Below are positions 6,253-8,934 of a stretch of 8,934 nt of DNA, piece after piece (the first letter of the stretch is position 1; the number at the start of each line of letters is the position of its first letter). The DNA is taken from NCBI GenBank assembly GCA_900321515.1, contig ONWI01000264.1:1-8934 (forward strand). Direction: 5' to 3'. The notes under the pieces were generated by a model. That model was given only the letters and a program-made list of their open reading frames with translations. It was not told the DNA's origin and ran no database searches. The translations under genes and the position numbers were made by a program. Origin of the DNA: an uncultured Eubacteriales bacterium. GTDB taxonomy: Bacteria > Bacillota > Clostridia > Oscillospirales > Acutalibacteraceae.

Positions 6253-7611
6253 ATGAGCCGCAAAAACGATTCGTTGAACGCTCTGATCAGGCTGGCGCTG
6301 CCCGCCGTCATGCAGCAGCTCATGGGAACACTGCTGCAATATGTCGATACCGCAATGGTGGGACATTTGGGCGAGGCGGCTACGGCCGCGGTCAGTACAA
6401 GCACTACCGTCAACTGGCTCGTGCATTCGGTCCCCTACGGTCTGACGGTCGGTCTGCTCTCCACGCTGTCTCAGGCGGTGGGACGCGGCGACCGCACCGA
6501 AATGAAACGGCTCGCCGCGATGGGCAGCCGCATTTCGCTATGGCTCGGACTTGCGCTCACCGCGGTGTGTCTGGGAATATCTCCGTTTTTGCCGGCATGG
6601 ATGCAGGCTGCTCCGGAGATCCGTCAGCCCGCGTCGGCATATTTTTTTGTGGTCAGCCTGTCGCTTGTGTTTTCTGTGACGGGAGGAACATTCGCCTCCG
6701 CCATGCACGCCGTCAAGGATACACGCACGCCTATGATTATCAATCTCTCGGCAAACGCGCTGAATGTCCTGCTGAATTATCTGCTGATTTACCGCGCGTC
6801 GCTCGGCGTGATGGGCGCGGCTTGCGCGACGGCGATTTCGACAACCCTCTGCGGAATTGGAATGTTTCTCGCCTTGCGGCACAAGCAAGCGCTTCGCTTC
6901 GGTCGTGATGATTATTTCGGAACTGACCGCCAAAAGCTCCTGAAGCTTCTTCGGGTAGGGCTTCCTGTCATCGCCACTTCGTGTGTGTCGTGCAGCGGGT
7001 ATATCGTATTCGCCGGTATGGTCAACGGCATGGGCGTTACGACATTCGCCGCGCATTCGATAGCCGTCACCGCCGAGGAAATATTCTATCTCCCGGGCTA
7101 CGGCATACGCACCGCGACTTCCGCGCTTATCGGTTCCGCGATCGGCGAAGGCAGCCGCGTAAAGTTCCGCGACACCCGCAGACAGGGCATCCTGCTTACT
7201 GCCGCGGTAATGACGGTCAGCGGATTCATTCTCTTCTTCGCGGCCTATCCGCTGATGAGACTCTTCACCGGCAGCGAGCCTGTCGCGTTGCTTGGCGCGG
7301 ACGTGCTGCGGATGGTGGCCTTCTCCGAACCTTTTTTCGGGCTGATGGTGGCGTGGGAGGGCATTAGCTACGGCACCGGACGCACAAGAAGCGTGTTCAT
7401 TATTGAAGCGCTGAGCATGTGGGGCGTGAGAATACTTTTTACCTTCCTTGTGATACGCGCCGGAATGGGTCTGACCGCCGTGTGGTGGTGCATGATTGCC
7501 GACAATGTGACCAAGGCAGTGATGTTGACAGTCGTAGGACTTCGCCGGAGGGAAACGCATCTTTTTACTGACAATCATCCGATTCAGCCTACAAAAGAGG
7601 TGTGTGTATGA
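6253..7611 (+). CDS. MATE family efflux transporter
   Basis: A 452-residue cation-coupled exporter of the multidrug and toxic compound extrusion family, with about 12 membrane segments in two homologous halves. Typical family stretches are ALPAVMQQLMGTLLQYVDTAMVGHLGEAATAAVS (about 13-46), a loop with ASAMHAVKDTRTPMIIN, NVLLNYLLIY, LGVMGAACATAIS, and in the second half LPVIATSCVSCSGYIVFAGMVNGMGVTTFAAHSIAVTAEEIFYLPGYG. The frame is open from 6082, but those residues overlap the binding-protein gene and lack MATE similarity. ATG 6253, one spacer nucleotide after the upstream TAA, starts with a normal short N-terminus. No ribosome site is visible before it, so it is probably translated by coupling to the upstream gene. 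Placement in an amino acid import operon is odd; its substrate is unknown. It overlaps the next gene as ATGA. Confidence 0.95.
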   Translation: MSRKNDSLNALIRLALPAVMQQLMGTLLQYVDTAMVGHLGEAATAAVSTSTTVNWLVHSVPYGLTVGLLSTLSQAVGRGDRTEMKRLAAMGSRISLWLGLALTAVCLGISPFLPAWMQAAPEIRQPASAYFFVVSLSLVFSVTGGTFASAMHAVKDTRTPMIINLSANALNVLLNYLLIYRASLGVMGAACATAISTTLCGIGMFLALRHKQALRFGRDDYFGTDRQKLLKLLRVGLPVIATSCVSCSGYIVFAGMVNGMGVTTFAAHSIAVTAEEIFYLPGYGIRTATSALIGSAIGEGSRVKFRDTRRQGILLTAAVMTVSGFILFFAAYPLMRLFTGSEPVALLGADVLRMVAFSEPFFGLMVAWEGISYGTGRTRSVFIIEALSMWGVRILFTFLVIRAGMGLTAVWWCMIADNVTKAVMLTVVGLRRRETHLFTDNHPIQPTKEVCV

Positions 7612-7829
7612 AGCATTTTTTGACCGGCGGCAAGACATCCGCCCGATATGACAGCGAAAAGCTTACCCCCGTTATTCGGTGCAGCATATGCACCGGAGAG
7701 CAGGTCGCCGGCTTCCGGGACAATTCCACCGGCAAGTTCACCGACGTCATGCTTATCCGTGACAGCCGGGACCTTGACGCCTTCCGCAGGAAGTACGGCA
7801 TTACGGGCGATATAGAAAAAATCTACTGA
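7608..7829 (+). CDS. 73-residue conserved hypothetical protein (Clostridia-type small protein)
   Basis: Small soluble protein without signal peptide or membrane segment. The ATG at 7608 overlaps the MATE stop (ATGA), and AAAGAGG at 7594-7600 lies 7 nt before it. A GTG at 7602 in frame adds two residues and is less well placed. Visible features are HFLTGG near the start, a hydrophobic strand TPVIRCSICTGEQVAGF with C25/C28 as CxxC, then GKFTDVMLIRDSRDLDAFRRKYGI. I recall similar short proteins of unknown function in many Clostridia, in which the RxSICTGE and LDxFRxKYGI segments are conserved; this is memory, not a search. Function unknown. It is the last gene of the transporter operon. Only 26 nt separate its stop from the T-box promoter, and I see no strong terminator between them. 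Confidence 0.8.
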   Translation: MKHFLTGGKTSARYDSEKLTPVIRCSICTGEQVAGFRDNSTGKFTDVMLIRDSRDLDAFRRKYGITGDIEKIY

Positions 7830-7855
7830 TCCCCCGGATTTGTTAAAAATAACAG

Positions 7856-7884
7856 TTGCAAAATCAAAAGCAATGACGTATAAT
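7856..7884 (+). promoter_or_regulatory. Sigma-A-type promoter driving the T-box leader
   Basis: TTGCAA (7856-7861) and TATAAT (7879-7884) are separated by exactly 17 nt, matching the housekeeping consensus at 5 of 6 and 6 of 6 bases. Transcription would begin near 7891, about 35-40 nt before T-box Stem I. It is the clearest promoter in the window. The flanking DNA is AT-rich, as expected. Confidence 0.85.
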
Positions 7885-7923
7885 GTATTAAGCAACTGAC
7901 TTTGATACATGTAAAATATTAAA

Positions 7924-8184
7924 ATGCTCAGAGGGATAAGTAATCCCCGCGCACGGCATTCAGAGAAGGAACGTCATCGGCTGCAAGCGTTCCGTGTACG
8001 GCGCAGGGACGAATGCACCCTTCATCATGCAGGTGCGAGGAATTCTACGTTTCAGTATTCGCACACGTTTTGCCGCGTTAAGGCGTTTGAGAGTTATAAA
8101 CAGGAGTGGAACCGTGGAATTTTTCTCAGCATAATTTCGCCTCCGTTGTGTCGTTTTGCGGCGCAGCGGAGCTTTTTGTTTTTT
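7924..8184 (+). promoter_or_regulatory. T-box riboswitch, cysteine specificity (TGC specifier)
   Basis: A leader RNA that senses uncharged tRNA and lets transcription proceed when its amino acid is scarce. Stem I: GAGGG (7931-7935) pairs with CCCTT. The specifier loop has AGTA (7939-7942) opposite GAA (8011-8013), a loop-E arrangement. Next come the helix CCCCGCGC/GCGCAGGG (7945-7952 with 8001-8008, one C/A mismatch), the AGAGA motif (7962-7966) and the distal hairpin GGAACG/CGTTCC (7968-7973 with 7988-7993) with GGCTGCAAG in its loop. Right after GAA is TGC then A: a cysteine codon with the usual purine behind it. GTGCGA/TCGCAC (8033-8038 with 8059-8064) forms a middle stem. The T-box core is GAGTGGAACCGTG (8104-8116). 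Its TGGA (8107-8110) pairs with the UCCA end expected for tRNA-Cys. The antiterminator pairs GGAG (8103-8106) with CTCC (8141-8144) and GTGGAA with TTTCGC around a 7-nt bulge. Confidence 0.92.
8141..8184 (+). terminator. Intrinsic terminator of the T-box leader
   Basis: A 13-bp stem with three G-U pairs joins 8141-8153 to 8159-8171 around loop TTTTG, followed by C, five T's, G and six T's. Its first four bases (CTCC) are the same ones used by the antiterminator, so the two structures exclude each other, as in T-box switches. Confidence 0.93.
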
Positions 8185-8218
8185 AATCTTCACTGAAATC
8201 AGGCGTTTTTTGCGTTGT

Positions 8219-8263
8219 ATTTTGTGTCCCTGTCCTTGTGATCTTCTTCGCGTGGCACAAAAT
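8219..8263. repeat. 10-bp inverted repeat in the gap after the T-box terminator
   Basis: ATTTTGTGTC (8219-8228) can pair with GGCACAAAAT (8254-8263), one T-G wobble included, around a 25-nt loop. No T-run follows. The remaining DNA from 8185 to 8342 holds no gene that I can support. The repeat could be part of the 5' untranslated region of the downstream gene or chance in AT-rich sequence. Confidence 0.35.
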
Positions 8264-8270
8264 ATCCTCA

Positions 8271-8299
8271 CGGACAATTCTCTGCTTGTATTGTAAGAT
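8271..8299 (+). promoter_or_regulatory. Possible weak promoter for the gene at 8343
   Basis: CGGACA (8271-8276) and TAAGAT (8294-8299) lie 17 nt apart, matching the consensus at 4 of 6 and 5 of 6 bases. If used, the downstream gene would not depend wholly on the T-box. The call is weak because the -35 lacks TT and AT-rich DNA gives such matches easily. Confidence 0.3.
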
Positions 8300-8342
8300 T
8301 AGCATTTTGAAATTATTTTTGATTGAAAGGAAAGTGTAAAGA

Positions 8343-8934
8343 ATGAGCGAATTATTGAAGGCACGCACCGTTATGACGAAAAAACTGAATGTTATGGTGC
8401 GTAAGATTGAAGGCATTACAGCATTTGTTCTCGCGGGCAACGACGAATATACCCCGGAGGAAATTTATTTTGTGGTTGCCGCTGCCGACGACTCCGCGCT
8501 TGCCAAGGTGCATGCCGATCTCAATTTCCTGATAAGGGAATTCCTGAGACCCACCGACATTCAAAAGAATGAGTCTGAGGGACGTATTATTTTGAATTAC
8601 GTCTTTGACAACGGAATTAAAGCGCAGGTGATTATCTGCGGTGAAAAGAATCTTCCGTCATTTGAATGGTGGGTGCCGTATCTGGACAAAAACGGTGCGG
8701 TGCTTGGATTCTATCCCTCGTCCACCAGAAAAAAATCGGATCCCACATCGGAAAAGCCCGTGTTTGACGACGGATTTTCCGACGATTTTGACGATGATTT
8801 CGACGAAGCTCCCGCTTTGGCGGAGCAGCCGTCCAAGCCTGAGCCTGCCGCAAAGCCCGAACCAGAACCTGTGCCCGTACCAATACCCGTTCCGGCTCCG
8901 GTTCAGCCGCAGCCGGTTCAGCCGCAGCCGGTTC
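8343..8934 (+). CDS. Uncharacterised protein with acidic patch and Pro-rich repeat tail, 3'-truncated by window edge
   Basis: The frame runs without a stop from ATG 8343 to the right edge (197 complete codons). AAAGGA (8326-8331) lies 11 nt upstream. I do not recognise the family. Residues 1 to about 125 look like one alpha/beta domain: a basic start (KARTVMTKKLNVMVRKIEG), strands AFVLAG, EIYFVVAA, IILNYVF and KAQVIICG, a helix ALAKVHADLNFLIREFL, and a Trp-rich FEWWVPYLDKNGAVLGFYPSS. A disordered region follows, with an acidic/Phe patch FDDGFSDDFDDDFDE (141-155) and then a tail of Pro, Glu, Val and Gln, including VQPQP repeats. No signal peptide or membrane helix is seen in the visible part; the tail could be a linker to another domain or membrane anchor beyond the window. 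Its position after a cysteine T-box suggests control by cysteine supply, but the 158-nt gap makes this uncertain. Confidence 0.8.
   Translation, partial: MSELLKARTVMTKKLNVMVRKIEGITAFVLAGNDEYTPEEIYFVVAAADDSALAKVHADLNFLIREFLRPTDIQKNESEGRIILNYVFDNGIKAQVIICGEKNLPSFEWWVPYLDKNGAVLGFYPSSTRKKSDPTSEKPVFDDGFSDDFDDDFDEAPALAEQPSKPEPAAKPEPEPVPVPIPVPAPVQPQPVQPQPV
8901..8934 (+). repeat. 15-bp tandem repeat encoding VQPQP, runs off the window
   Basis: GTTCAGCCGCAGCCG occurs at 8901-8915 and again, identically, at 8916-8930, and a third copy begins at 8931 before the edge. Fifteen bases keep the reading frame, so copy number changes would only lengthen or shorten the Pro/Gln tail. The identity at DNA level suggests recent expansion. 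Confidence 0.85.

Noticed and set aside
5448..6413. 321-codon open frame on the minus strand
   Set aside because: Antisense to the binding-protein and MATE genes, low-complexity Phe run from the Lys-rich sense codons, no ribosome site or family match.
6538..7638. 366-codon open frame on the minus strand
   Set aside because: Antisense to the MATE gene; composition rich in His, Arg and Gly as expected of a shadow frame.
7924..8277. Open frames on both strands (7924-8196 plus, 7960-8277 minus)
   Set aside because: They overlap the T-box riboswitch and its terminator, which explain this DNA; the proteins look random and very basic.
8343..8720. Nucleotidyltransferase-like reading of the N-terminal domain of the last gene
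   Set aside because: The alternating strands looked vaguely similar, but no Gly-Ser plus Asp-x-Asp metal motif is present.

Overview
The window looks like a chromosomal stretch from a low-GC-lineage Gram-positive bacterium of class Clostridia, probably an uncultured gut-type member. The signs are GGAGG-type ribosome sites with some TTG/GTG starts, a lipoprotein-type substrate-binding protein with a Clostridia-like ABC operon, a T-box leader, and a 73-residue protein of a kind I associate with Clostridia. Codon use is GC-rich and even across the window. All genes seen are on the + strand. I see no mobile element, tRNA, rRNA or CRISPR array.

Region 1 (1-3857) holds the 3' part of pyrE (orotate phosphoribosyltransferase, N-terminus off the left edge). 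A cytoplasmic glycoside hydrolase family 2 protein follows after 19 nt; the residue at its acid/base position is Asp rather than Glu. Next come a two-helix membrane protein and an overlapping 88-residue cysteine-containing protein, both of unknown function. The close spacing suggests one transcript.

Region 2 (3858-4008) is a 151-nt gap that can fold into a hairpin and a larger closed structure ending in six T's. It lies just before region 3 (4009-7829), a compact polar amino acid ABC importer operon: permease, ATPase and lipoprotein binding protein. The permease looks most like the cystine (TcyB) branch. A MATE-family exporter starts 2 nt after the binding-protein stop codon, and a 73-residue conserved small protein overlaps the MATE stop as ATGA. 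The ATPase frame fails to stop where its family normally ends. It runs 110 nt into the binding-protein gene and gains a very basic tail. A T-run sits exactly where one extra T would restore a normal stop.

Region 4 (7830-8342) has no protein gene. It carries a strong sigma-A-type promoter and a complete T-box riboswitch with Stem I, specifier loop, antiterminator and a 13-bp terminator. The specifier codon reads TGC (cysteine). Independently, the bulge TGGA fits a tRNA ending UCCA, as tRNA-Cys does. Downstream (8343 to the right edge) is an unrecognised protein with a globular N-terminal domain, an acidic patch and a Pro-rich repeat tail running off the window. If the T-box controls it, an uncharacterised protein is induced by cysteine starvation. 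The 158-nt gap after the terminator leaves room for a separate promoter, so that link is an inference. The putative cystine importer upstream and the Cys T-box together suggest a cysteine-related neighbourhood.
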